A model generated the notes under the pieces. The model was given only the letters and a program-made list of their open reading frames with translations, was not told the origin of the DNA and ran no database searches. From Singulisphaera acidiphila DSM 18658 (lineage in GTDB: Bacteria > Planctomycetota > Planctomycetia > Isosphaerales > Isosphaeraceae), in NCBI RefSeq assembly GCF_000242455.2, contig NC_019892.1:9186744-9250743 (forward strand): DNA of 64,000 nucleotides, written 5' to 3'. The position numbers and the translations under genes were made by a program. Shown piece after piece: positions 35,977 to 44,923 of this stretch (positions are counted from its first letter, which is position 1; each line of letters begins with the position of its first letter).

Positions 35977-36510
35977 ATGGTCAAGGCCGACGTCGCCGAA
36001 CAGTTCCTGGCCGCGCCTTTGCTGGTCGACGTCGATCTCGACGCGAGGCAAGCGTTGCTGGCAATGCTCGAGGAGAGCCATGCAACCGCCGGCGCGATCC
36101 TGCTTGAGCAGGGAGAGCCCAACGATCATCTCTCATTCCTGATCGAGGGAAGCGTGGTGATCGAACGATCGCTACCGGGGGGCCGCAAGGAGACCCTGGC
36201 CCAACTCACCGCCCCCGCCGTGTTCGGCACAACTTCGTTTTTCCGCCCCACTCCCCCGACCATCGCCGTTCGCGCCTCGACCGATGTCTGCATCCTCACC
36301 ATGGGCCACCCCGCCCACGAGAAGCTTCGCCGAGATGACCCGCGTACAGCCGAAGCCCTCGCCCTCGCCGTCGTTCGGGTCCTGGCCGAACGCTTCGACT
36401 TGCTCGACAAACGCGTCTCCGACTTCCTCGCCCAGCACGCGGACGACCAACCGAAGACCACCGAGTGGTCCGGGTTCCGAGCCCGGTTGTTCGAGGAACC
36501 AAAGATCTAA
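35977..36510 (+). CDS. Cyclic-nucleotide-binding-domain protein without DNA-binding domain
   Basis: A 177-residue protein with an AAGGAGG ribosome site eight bases upstream of ATG 35977. Most of it is a cNMP-binding beta-barrel: AGAILLEQGEPNDHLSFLIE, GSVVIERSLPGG and FGTTSFFRPTPPTIAVRAST, followed by a helical end (AEALALAVVRVLAERFDLL). The Arg-containing phosphate-binding cassette of cAMP-binding relatives (GExALL..PRxAT) is only loosely kept, so the ligand is uncertain. There is no Crp-type helix-turn-helix, which suggests a stand-alone sensor or a partner of another protein. Confidence 0.8.
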   Translation: MVKADVAEQFLAAPLLVDVDLDARQALLAMLEESHATAGAILLEQGEPNDHLSFLIEGSVVIERSLPGGRKETLAQLTAPAVFGTTSFFRPTPPTIAVRASTDVCILTMGHPAHEKLRRDDPRTAEALALAVVRVLAERFDLLDKRVSDFLAQHADDQPKTTEWSGFRARLFEEPKI

Positions 36511-37018
36511 CGACCAGGGTTAAGAACCCAAGTGAAAGGAACCTCACTCAGGTTTGTCGTCTCTGGGGCCCGGACCAAGTCGACCCTATTCGTCAGCTTC
36601 GGTTCTTTTTGCTGAAGTCACGATCGGCTTAAGCCTGCCCCCCAAGGGCAAGGGCCGGCAGGCTAAAGCCTCCCCGAATCCGGGAACGGAAAATCGATCG
36701 AATCCGGCCGTCCTCCCTGCGTGTGCTCTCGGTCGAGATCCAAACCCGCCCTCATCCAGGGGATCGGGCAAAGATTCGAGATCGAGCATGCCTTGGAGTT
36801 GACGGTATGGGGCTTGCCCCTCACAATAGGTTCAAGGGAGTTCATCATGGTTCTTCCTCGCGCGTGCACGCCCAGCCGGGTCCCTCCAGGCGACCGGGCA
36901 GCACGTGCTTAGACTTCCGATCCGATCGAGATCGCCTTTCTTTACGGCTTGGGCCGGGTTCTCGATGACGATCTGAGACGGAGCGAAGGGACAGTTCCGT
37001 CGGAGCATTTCTCAGGTC
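36511..37018. other. Intergenic stretch with a short palindrome
   Basis: No gene is supported. At about 36635-36665 the stretch AGCCTGCC...GGCAGGCT forms a stem of 8 bp with a GC-rich loop, similar in style to dispersed palindromes of planctomycetes. No promoter was identified for the PIG-L gene. Confidence 0.4.
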
Positions 37019-37957
37019 ATGGCAAATACTCTGTTGTCCCCGGGCGGCACACACTGGCAGCCCGATTTCGCACGATTGCTCAGCGCCGCGAAGGGGCGAG
37101 GCACTCACGGCCACCTGAGCGACGTCCGCGAGTCGCTCCGGCAAGCCGTCGGCCGCGACCGCCCCCTGGTGATGCTCTGTCCCCATGCCGACGACGGCGC
37201 GATCAGCGCGGCCTGCCTGCTGCATGAATATGCAGTGCGCCGCGGCCTGCCCGTGATCGAGGTGTTGGTCTTCGCCGGCGAGCGAAACGTGGCCGCTCCC
37301 TGGCTCAACGACCAGAAGAAGGTCACCGTCCGCGAGTCGGAGTTCCGGCTCGAGTGTAGCGTGCTGGGTGCCGAGGCGGTCTGCTGGGATCTCGAAGCGT
37401 ACCGGAGCCCCGGCTACCAGCCCTCGGCAGGCGACATCGACAAGATCGTCGAGTGGTTCATCCAGCGCAGGCCCGGCGCGATCATCCTCCCCCCGGCAAC
37501 CGACGCCCACGTGGCGCACCGGATGACCCGGGCCCTGGCGTCGATCGGCCTGGTCGGCGCCCAGCTGAAGGACACATTGGTCCTGACAGGCTGGACTCCC
37601 TGGGGCCCCCTGCCCCAGCCCAATGCCTATTTCAGCTATGACGGCGAGGCCGAGCGCACCAAGGAATGGGCGATCCACTGCCATGCGTCTCAGGTCCTGC
37701 TGACCGACTACACCAAGTACTGCTCACACCTGGGCCGGGCCTACGCCGCCCTGACCCGCGAGTGGGCCGAGGGGCACAGCCTGACCGGCCGCGCCGCCCG
37801 GACGGACGACCGCTTCATCGGAGTCGAGCTCTTCCAGATCGAGAAGTACGACCCCGAGCTCGACGCCAGCGCAACCGATCCGCTCCAGATTGCCCTGGGC
37901 ATCCTGAGCGGCCATGTCGCCCCCGCCTCACTGCACGCGATCGCCACCACCGTCTGA
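37019..37957 (+). CDS. PIG-L (LmbE-like) family deacetylase
   Basis: A 312-residue zinc-dependent N-acetyl-sugar deacetylase. The motif PHADDGAIS (residues 55-63) corresponds to the family's PHPDD, in which His56 and Asp59 bind zinc and Asp58 is the general base; the third ligand lies in DAHVAH (about 161-166). The family removes acetyl groups from GlcNAc-type substrates. It lies 67 bases before a glucosamine-6-phosphate deaminase gene on the same strand, which points to a two-step breakdown of N-acetylglucosamine derivatives: deacetylation, then deamination/isomerisation. The N-terminal 50 residues are unique and precede the fold. Confidence 0.88.
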   Translation: MANTLLSPGGTHWQPDFARLLSAAKGRGTHGHLSDVRESLRQAVGRDRPLVMLCPHADDGAISAACLLHEYAVRRGLPVIEVLVFAGERNVAAPWLNDQKKVTVRESEFRLECSVLGAEAVCWDLEAYRSPGYQPSAGDIDKIVEWFIQRRPGAIILPPATDAHVAHRMTRALASIGLVGAQLKDTLVLTGWTPWGPLPQPNAYFSYDGEAERTKEWAIHCHASQVLLTDYTKYCSHLGRAYAALTREWAEGHSLTGRAARTDDRFIGVELFQIEKYDPELDASATDPLQIALGILSGHVAPASLHAIATTV

Positions 37958-38024
37958 TGACTTTGACCTTTGTGAGCCGACCTGCGTGAGGCTTGGCCGC
38001 TGCCCCTCTGGAGTTCCCGCGTCG

Positions 38025-38822
38025 ATGTCTGCTCCCGCCCGTGTTCTCGAGTTGGCCAACGCCTCCGTCCTCGTCTTCCCTGATCGCGTCTCCGCCTGCG
38101 ACGCCGCTGCCGAACGAGTGGCTCACGCCCTCCGTTCGGCCGTGGCCACTCGCGGGCAGGCGATCCTCGGCCTGGCCACCGGCTCAACCCCCGAGCCAAT
38201 CTACGCCCATCTCGTCAAACTCCACCGCGAAGGGACCCTCTCCTTCGCCAACGTCGCGACCTACAATCTCGACGAGTACTACCCCATTAGCCCACTCGAC
38301 CCCAACAGTTACCGGTCCTACATGCACCGGCACCTGTTCGGCGCGGTCGACCTCCCGGCCAACCGGGCCCATGTACTCGACGGAACCGTCCCGGAGTCGG
38401 CGGCCGCCGAGCACGCGGCGCAGTACGACCGCTGGATCGCCGCCGACGGCGGTCTCGACTTCCAGCTCCTCGGGCTCGGCCGGAACGGCCACATCGGCTT
38501 CAACGAGCCGACCGACCTTTCCGCCGAAGCGGCCATGCGACTGCCCACCCGCCTGGTCGACCTCCACCCGACTACCCGGGCCGACGCCGCCAAGGATTTC
38601 GGCGGCGAGTCCCGCGTGATCCCCCGCGCCCTCACCGTCGGCGTGGCCCCGATCCTGGCCGCCCGCTCGATCCTGGTCGTCGCCTTCGGCCCCAATAAGG
38701 CCGAATCGGTCGCCCAATCGCTCCGCGGTCCCATCACAGCGCAAGTTCCCGGCTCGCTCCTGCAAGCCGCCCCGGGCACAGTCACCTGGATCCTCGACGA
38801 GGCTGCCGCACAAGCCTTGTAA
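38025..38822 (+). CDS. nagB: Glucosamine-6-phosphate deaminase
   Basis: A 265-residue cytosolic enzyme converting glucosamine-6-phosphate to fructose-6-phosphate and ammonia. The length is normal for NagB. Motifs: GLATGSTPEPIYAHLVKLHR (phosphate loop), ATYNLDEYY with the active-site Asp, LLGLGRNGHIGFNEP with the catalytic Asn-Gly-His, and LTVGVAPILAARSILVVAFG near the end. ATG 38025 is the first start that fits the family's N-terminus. It follows the PIG-L deacetylase in a probable operon. A decayed copy of its C-terminal part occurs at 44706-44846. Confidence 0.95.
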   Translation: MSAPARVLELANASVLVFPDRVSACDAAAERVAHALRSAVATRGQAILGLATGSTPEPIYAHLVKLHREGTLSFANVATYNLDEYYPISPLDPNSYRSYMHRHLFGAVDLPANRAHVLDGTVPESAAAEHAAQYDRWIAADGGLDFQLLGLGRNGHIGFNEPTDLSAEAAMRLPTRLVDLHPTTRADAAKDFGGESRVIPRALTVGVAPILAARSILVVAFGPNKAESVAQSLRGPITAQVPGSLLQAAPGTVTWILDEAAAQAL

Positions 38823-39313
38823 GAAGAGGCCGATACGACTCGCCTTCGACCTCGTCGAGCTTCAGCACGGGCTCCAGACCGCGCTCAAGCTCGGCGAGGT
38901 TGGCCCGCTGACCGAAGAGAACCGAGCCTTCAAGATCTGTCCGAACGCGATCTCGCCACGGGCACACCGCCTCTCGAACGGCACAAACCCCACCCGCACA
39001 TGCCGATGGCGTGATCCTGAATTCACTTCGCCATTACGTCCAATTCTCCAGGTGAATTCAGAGCCCAGACGGGTACTCCGAATCTTGGCGCATACACCCG
39101 GCCGGTCGGTTGACAGCCGGGCGCGAACCCGCGTGCGCTCGACGTTCCAGTGTGGAGATAGGGCACTTCTCGAAATCGCTCAGAAATGATCGACAGAATG
39201 ATGACAACAAATTATTCCGAAATTCATTCGATTCGCAGACTGAATACAAATAAGATCTCAGCATCATCTTGAAAAATTGAGATCCAGAATAATCAAAAAA
39301 ACAGGAGGCCCAC
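38823..39313. other. Intergenic stretch, composition shift to AT-rich
   Basis: No gene is supported up to about 39150. From 39160 to 39430 the sequence becomes clearly AT-rich, unlike both neighbours, with runs such as AAAAAAACAGGAGG. This may be a promoter zone or imported DNA. Confidence 0.45.
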
Positions 39314-39598
39314 ATGGATCGACGGAAGTTAAAGACCAAGCATGCCAGCCCAATAGCACACGAAATCAATCTTGCTGACACGTATCCCCACACAGATAAA
39401 ACAAAAACAAATCATAAAACGATTTTTCCAAAGAAAATAAACCTTCCGCCCCACGTCCGTACGCTCGATCGACTGAGCCCGATGGAATTTGTGAGAATTC
39501 TCTTGGTGAGTCCAACCCGCAAGTCAACCGCGAGATTGACGCTCGCCATCGCCCAGACCACGCCGACGCCGGTTGACTTCGCAAACCCACCCAGGTAG
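39314..39598 (+). CDS. Possible small basic protein, unknown
   Basis: A 94-residue frame with a perfect AGGAGG five bases before its ATG. The product starts MDRRKLKTKHASPIAHE and is Lys/Thr-rich, without signal peptide or recognisable domain. The first half lies in the AT-rich segment; the second half has normal composition and may be non-coding. The ribosome site is the main support. Confidence 0.3.
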   Translation: MDRRKLKTKHASPIAHEINLADTYPHTDKTKTNHKTIFPKKINLPPHVRTLDRLSPMEFVRILLVSPTRKSTARLTLAIAQTTPTPVDFANPPR

Positions 39599-39883
39599 TC
39601 CGCAAAGCCCTCAAAGCCAAGACGCCTGGCAAAGGGATCGCCCACGACCGGGCAGATCGGAGGGCCCACGGCTGAGGTTCTGGATACCGTCAACCGTGGG
39701 CTTCGGCCTGATCGGCTCTTCGTAGCCTGATTGCCGCGTTCAATGGCAATTGCACATTGCGAAAACGAGGGCCCGACGGGGCACCTCCACAGATACCACG
39801 CCACGGAAACGGTCCGACTTTCTCCTCATAACTCTCATCCCAATGTCCCCCCGCAACGGGACGATCGCGGAGAAACCAATCCT

Positions 39884-42800
39884 ATGGACGTTCTGCGTAC
39901 GGTTCTGCTGTTCGGGCTGGTGATCCTCGTCTGGAAGTTCCCCCTGCTCAAGACCCGCCCGGTCCGTGACCTCATCGAGTGGGGGATGAGCTACCCGCTT
40001 TTGTTCTCCTTGATCGCCGGATTAACCCTGGTGCTTTGGGGGATAGTCGGGGAATCGTATGGGCTGCAGACGATGTTCTTCGACGATAACGGGATGGTTC
40101 AGTTCTTGAACGGGACGATGGTGTTCCTGTTCTTATCGTACGCCACGTTTATGGGGCACGTGATTTTGCCCAACCGGGAGTCCTGGCTGAAATCAGTCGG
40201 GCTCTCGGTCAATGTGCTTGAATCGATTGCCGGCAAGTCGACGCTCCTCGACCTGCCCGGCAACGAGTTCCTCGAAAAGCTCGGGCTAAAGGATCTCGGG
40301 CAGATCCGCCGCATCGCCAACCGGGAGGGCAAACTAGGCGGAGGAGTCTCCGACTCGTTTCTCGATGACTGGCCGTTTCGCCTGGCGTTCGCGCCGGCAG
40401 TGTTGCTGGTCATCAATTTGATGCTGGTCGGACTTCTCGGTGTTGTTCCCGCGCTGATCATTCCGATCTCTCGGAACGACAAGATGCTCATCGTCTCCCG
40501 TTTGCCCTGGCTACTCGGAACGCTCTACGGAGGATTCTGCGGAGTTACCCTCGCCACCCGAACGTCGCACTGGCTGGCCAAGGCCGCCGGCTGGCTGTCG
40601 CAAGCGGCTCCTCTCGCTCCAGGGATAGGTGCGAGAAGCGCGAGCGGGATCAATCGCCCAATCAGTAAAAATCCAGTCACGTCCGCAAATCAAAACCGTT
40701 CCAGGATACTCTTCCGATTTCTCCTGGCTGTGTACCTGCTGGTGGGATTGGTGGCCTCTTCCCTGCCCGATCTGTTTCCGACGCTCGCGAAACAGTTGCA
40801 CGAACGATCGGAGCAGTCTGATCTCACTCACGCCCCATACCTCCAAATTTCATTCGCGACGATCTGGCTCGTGGTTGCGGCCCTGCTGGCAACCCGATTC
40901 GTCGCCCCCAAGCGGCTCGCGTGGCTCGCAACTTTTGGACTCATCACATACTTCGGGGCGGGAGAGGTTTCGGCCGCAAACCTCGGGGCGTGGTTCGGGG
41001 GGATCCTACTCCTTGTCGCAGCGATCTCAGGCGGATTGGTCGCCACCTTCGGAAACTGCTTGTTGATGGCGGTGGTATCCCTCGTGCATCAGTGTTTCAC
41101 ATTCCTCGGCAGGTACAAAATCTGGGTCGTGCTGCTTACTCCCGCCGTGATGTTGGACATCTCGCTGATTCCCCCGAAGCCGCTATCGGTGCCCCTCGGC
41201 GCAACCTCCTGGCTCGTGGCGGCGGCGGCCATTTGGTTGGTCTGTTTCCGATGGGGAACTGCGTCGGACCTCCGGTCGTGGTGGCCTCTCGAGTTGGCAC
41301 CTTGGAAATCGCCGCAGAGAACGACCGGAACCATCGTATTCGGCGTATTGCTACTCATGGCAACCCTGTGCATTCTCGGGATATTAAACCCCTTGGGAAA
41401 GCACCCCACGGGGCCGGCTGGCCTGATGATAGCGGCTCTGCTCCTTACAACTCTGGCGGCTGATCGGATCGGCGCAAAATCAAGGAACAACACAACGGTA
41501 TTCGTGAGTCACAACGTAACAAAACCACTCGGCCTCGACGCACGCGTGGGCGTGGGCGGCGTGGTGATCCTACTTCTGTCCAGTCTCGCGGGATACCTGG
41601 TCGCGGCCGTCGTCGCTTTCTTAGGAATGCTCGTCCTCGGGGCGATCACCGTATCGACGGTGGCCCGGTCAAACCGACCGGCGATTGCTTATCCATTCGC
41701 GTCGATCTTTGCGTTCTGCGCCTTCGCCATGGCCTACAATAGTTTCGATGCGCTGCCAGAGCTGGGGACTCCGGGCATATTGCAAGACTGGGGGGGAGCA
41801 CTCTTGCCCGCGGCGGCCTCACTCATCGCACTGGCTGTGCTCATCACTTCATTTTATGTCACCATCAAAGCGACCTGGCCACGACATGGCACCATGATCT
41901 GCCTTGGCCTCGTAACCAGCCTGTTCGTGCTCAACGGCAACAACTGGTTCGTCAAGGAAAACCAATTCAAGCTAACCTTCCCTGGACTCGAGCCCCAGCC
42001 GCCCTTCAAGGGCATACTCAGCTCCCTCCTATCCAGGCCCTCCACCGACGCCAAACGGCCGATCTACCTCGACACACGTGCCTACTTCCGCGAACCGCTG
42101 GACGGGACAGTCAGACTACGCAACCTGGATCGGTTGAAGGAGACGAACCGAAATCTGGGGCGACCCGATATCGACCTGTTGGGCACAGTCTATTTTGAAG
42201 TCGAGCCGATCCAGTCGGCCGACCAAAAGATTACGCTGAAGATCGACGACCGCCGCCGCCGCTTTCGAGCCCGATCCGGCGACATTGTTTACATAACCAC
42301 GCCTACAGGCAAGGAGAATGCGGAAAGTGAGAGCCCCAAAGGCCGTGTCAAAACAATTCATCGCGGCAAAATCGAAAATTGCTATGATTCACAATTTTTC
42401 ATACTCAGTGATTTAACTGCCAAAAAAATCTTGAGTGGCAATAAACTCAATGATCCCATTAAGTTCAAACAACTCGTAACAGAAAAACTTGACAACAACT
42501 TACTCATTCTCGACTGGCCCATTCTTGACGTCAACGCGAGCCAACTCATCGAGTTGAAGGGCAAGCCGAAGGACAACGAGCCGGTTACCACACCCGGGCG
42601 GATTCTGGACAACGATTGCCTCGCCTTGGTCGATACGGCCGCCGAGGACCCGGTCACTGCGGACCTATACTGTGTCTCCTCAGCAGACAGCGACACTCCG
42701 GAAAAGCTCCGGGAAAAGGTCATCGAGGGGCGCAAGCGTTACGAAAAGGAGGGAGCGTCCGGCAAGAAGCAGACAACTTACCGCATGGAACTTGCACGCG

Positions 42801-44701
42801 ATCGAGGTCGATTCGCGCCGGCACCTCAAGAGCGAACGGCCTCGAGCATGCTTAAACTCAAGTTTTTCAATGGCGACCGGGTGCGGTGGGACGATCGGAT
42901 CGTCCTGAAATGGACCGACCCCGTAGACTCAAAGGCCCCTGAGTCTCTGAGAGCGCGAGTCTTCAAAATTCGAGAGATTTCAGAAGGAACCAACGGGGCC
43001 CGCTTCGTCACTCTCGAGCCCGAGGAAACCCTGGCCCAGGGAGGAGAGAAATTGGAGCCCACAACGTCGGGAACGTGGCAGCTCCTCATGCCCTGGAACA
43101 ATCTTGAGGTCCTCCGCGCCTGGAAGAAATTCGTGACGACGAACAAACCGGAGCACTACAGACCCCCGTTGGTGATTGTGACGGTGAGCGGAGGCGGCAT
43201 CCGCTCCTCGGTCTGGACCTCGCGCGTGCTCACGACCCTGGAGAACCGGCTGGGTGAAAAGTTTCGTCACCACATTCGCCTGATCACCGGGGCATCGGGC
43301 GGGATGGTCGGCGGTTCTTACTATGCCTCGGAGATGCCAACCGGACCAAGGGGGTTTCAGGACCTGGACCAGCAGGTAGAGCAGATGGGGCAAGACCAAC
43401 TTAACGGGGTCGCCGGCTGCATGATCTTCTCCGACATACCGGCCTTGCTCAATCCCTTCCCTCGCAACTTTGATCGGGGGAAGGCCCTGGAGCGGACCTG
43501 GAAGCTGCTAACCACAGTCGAGGGAGTCAAGAGTCCGCTGGCGCGGCCGATCCGAGGCTTCGCCGCTGACGAGCTGCTGGGTCGACGCCCGTCACTGGTC
43601 TTTACGCCGATGATGGTCGAAGACGGTCGACGCCTGCTGATCAGCAACCTTGACCTGACGTTCGCCACACGGAGCCTGGGGAGCATGTTCCTCGAAGCGG
43701 ACTCCAGAAAATCGAACGTCCAGGAAGATGCCGCCCGCGCCACTGGCCAGCACGCGCCTGGGATTCCGAACGAACTGTACTCCCTCTCGGCTGTCGAACT
43801 GTTCCGGTTATTCCCCAACGCCCACGAGTTCTCGGTCGCCACGGCCGCGCGCATGAGCGCCTCGTTCCCATGGATTTCCCCGGTGGTTAGCTTGCCCACA
43901 GCCCCATCGCGGCGGGTGGTTGACGCCGGGTATTACGACAACTACGGAGTCAATCTTGCGGCGATGTGGCTGGTGGAAATGCAGGACTGGCTTGTCGAAA
44001 ACACCAGCGGCGTCCTCGTGGTCCAGATTCGCGATCAGGTCAGCCAGGAGGCCCGAACCGAGGTGGGCAAGGACAGTGAGTTCGAGCGACCAAGTTCCGG
44101 GCTCGGACTGCTGCTCGACCGGCTGACCTGGCAGGTGGGAAGGTACATTATCAACCCAGGTTTTCAGCCCTTGAACACTCCACTCCACGGACTCTCCACG
44201 GCTCGCCAATGGAGCATGTCGTTCCGCAACGACGAGCAAATCGAGTTGCTCAACGACATTTTTCTCGAGAACCACGAAATGAAATGCAAGAATCCCCAGT
44301 TCTTCGAAACCGTGGTCTTCGAGTGCCCTGTCGAGGCGGCTCTCAACTGGAAACTGAGCGACCGGGAACGGAGCATCCTGAAGGCGAGTCTGCCAAGCAA
44401 ACGACCCTGCAATATCGACGAGACCATGCAATATGTCGACTCGGAGTTGGAGAAATTGGAGGAGTCAAAGACCGACCGCGACGACGTCTCGACAAAACGA
44501 AAGCGAATCTACGCGAAGGCGCTCAAAGACCTTAATATCGAGACGCTGTCCCCCTTGTCACTGCTCGAAGCCGAGAGACTCTTCAAAAATTACTCTTACA
44601 ATGAGACACGGCTCTCCATGCTAATACGCTGGTGGGAAACACGGCCACAGGATCCAACGAACACGGCGACCGCTCCCCCTCAGCCAATTGCAGAACGGTG
44701 A
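39884..44701 (+). CDS. Giant polytopic membrane protein with C-terminal patatin-like phospholipase domain
   Basis: A 1605-residue protein from ATG 39884 (MDVLRTVLLFGLVILVWKF). Residues 1-690 hold roughly 16-18 hydrophobic segments, for example YPLLFSLIAGLTLVLWGIVG and VILLLSSLAGYLVAAVVAFL. About 400 soluble residues follow, with SH3-like or barrel-type strands repeatedly containing RxGDxVYI and NGDRVRWDDRIVL. The last 500 are patatin-like: oxyanion stretch VSGGGIRSS (near 1100), nucleophile elbow GASGG (Ser near 1135) and the dyad Asp in VVDAGYYDNYGV (near 1346). The dyad is complete, so lipid acyl hydrolase activity at the membrane is likely. The gene stands alone and is followed by a strong terminator. 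I know patatins with N-terminal helices but not one of this architecture and size. Confidence 0.85.
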   Translation: MDVLRTVLLFGLVILVWKFPLLKTRPVRDLIEWGMSYPLLFSLIAGLTLVLWGIVGESYGLQTMFFDDNGMVQFLNGTMVFLFLSYATFMGHVILPNRESWLKSVGLSVNVLESIAGKSTLLDLPGNEFLEKLGLKDLGQIRRIANREGKLGGGVSDSFLDDWPFRLAFAPAVLLVINLMLVGLLGVVPALIIPISRNDKMLIVSRLPWLLGTLYGGFCGVTLATRTSHWLAKAAGWLSQAAPLAPGIGARSASGINRPISKNPVTSANQNRSRILFRFLLAVYLLVGLVASSLPDLFPTLAKQLHERSEQSDLTHAPYLQISFATIWLVVAALLATRFVAPKRLAWLATFGLITYFGAGEVSAANLGAWFGGILLLVAAISGGLVATFGNCLLMAVVSLVHQCFTFLGRYKIWVVLLTPAVMLDISLIPPKPLSVPLGATSWLVAAAAIWLVCFRWGTASDLRSWWPLELAPWKSPQRTTGTIVFGVLLLMATLCILGILNPLGKHPTGPAGLMIAALLLTTLAADRIGAKSRNNTTVFVSHNVTKPLGLDARVGVGGVVILLLSSLAGYLVAAVVAFLGMLVLGAITVSTVARSNRPAIAYPFASIFAFCAFAMAYNSFDALPELGTPGILQDWGGALLPAAASLIALAVLITSFYVTIKATWPRHGTMICLGLVTSLFVLNGNNWFVKENQFKLTFPGLEPQPPFKGILSSLLSRPSTDAKRPIYLDTRAYFREPLDGTVRLRNLDRLKETNRNLGRPDIDLLGTVYFEVEPIQSADQKITLKIDDRRRRFRARSGDIVYITTPTGKENAESESPKGRVKTIHRGKIENCYDSQFFILSDLTAKKILSGNKLNDPIKFKQLVTEKLDNNLLILDWPILDVNASQLIELKGKPKDNEPVTTPGRILDNDCLALVDTAAEDPVTADLYCVSSADSDTPEKLREKVIEGRKRYEKEGASGKKQTTYRMELARDRGRFAPAPQERTASSMLKLKFFNGDRVRWDDRIVLKWTDPVDSKAPESLRARVFKIREISEGTNGARFVTLEPEETLAQGGEKLEPTTSGTWQLLMPWNNLEVLRAWKKFVTTNKPEHYRPPLVIVTVSGGGIRSSVWTSRVLTTLENRLGEKFRHHIRLITGASGGMVGGSYYASEMPTGPRGFQDLDQQVEQMGQDQLNGVAGCMIFSDIPALLNPFPRNFDRGKALERTWKLLTTVEGVKSPLARPIRGFAADELLGRRPSLVFTPMMVEDGRRLLISNLDLTFATRSLGSMFLEADSRKSNVQEDAARATGQHAPGIPNELYSLSAVELFRLFPNAHEFSVATAARMSASFPWISPVVSLPTAPSRRVVDAGYYDNYGVNLAAMWLVEMQDWLVENTSGVLVVQIRDQVSQEARTEVGKDSEFERPSSGLGLLLDRLTWQVGRYIINPGFQPLNTPLHGLSTARQWSMSFRNDEQIELLNDIFLENHEMKCKNPQFFETVVFECPVEAALNWKLSDRERSILKASLPSKRPCNIDETMQYVDSELEKLEESKTDRDDVSTKRKRIYAKALKDLNIETLSPLSLLEAERLFKNYSYNETRLSMLIRWWETRPQDPTNTATAPPQPIAER

Positions 44702-44705
44702 CATC

Positions 44706-44846
44706 ATCCTGATCGTGGCTCTGGCCATGCGCAAAGCCAAGCCCACCGCCCAATCTCTCCAGGGCCCGATTTCCGTCAATGTCCCGGGCGCACGCACCGT
44801 CGGCCCCCGCAGCGGTGGCACGACCCACCCTGACATCAGCAAATAA
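44706..44846 (+). pseudogene. Remnant of a nagB-like C-terminus
   Basis: The frame reads ILIVALAMRKAKPTAQSLQG then PISVNVPGA and ends at a TAA. It aligns with residues ILVVAFGPNKAESVAQSLRG PITAQVPGS of the complete NagB 6 kb upstream, about half of the positions being identical. No start or other part of the enzyme is present. It lies immediately after the patatin gene and before the terminator. Confidence 0.6.
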
Positions 44847-44890
44847 CAATAAAACAGGCTATGCCCACTCTAACGGGAAAATCCCGCCGC

Positions 44891-44923
44891 AAACGCTCAC
44901 GGATCGTGAGCGTTTATTTTTTG
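44891..44923 (+). terminator. Rho-independent terminator between convergent genes
   Basis: Perfect 10-bp stem AAACGCTCAC/GTGAGCGTTT with a GGATC loop, then ATTTTTTG. It serves the patatin gene (+). The TAA stop of the NifU-like gene on the other strand lies inside the stem. Confidence 0.85.
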
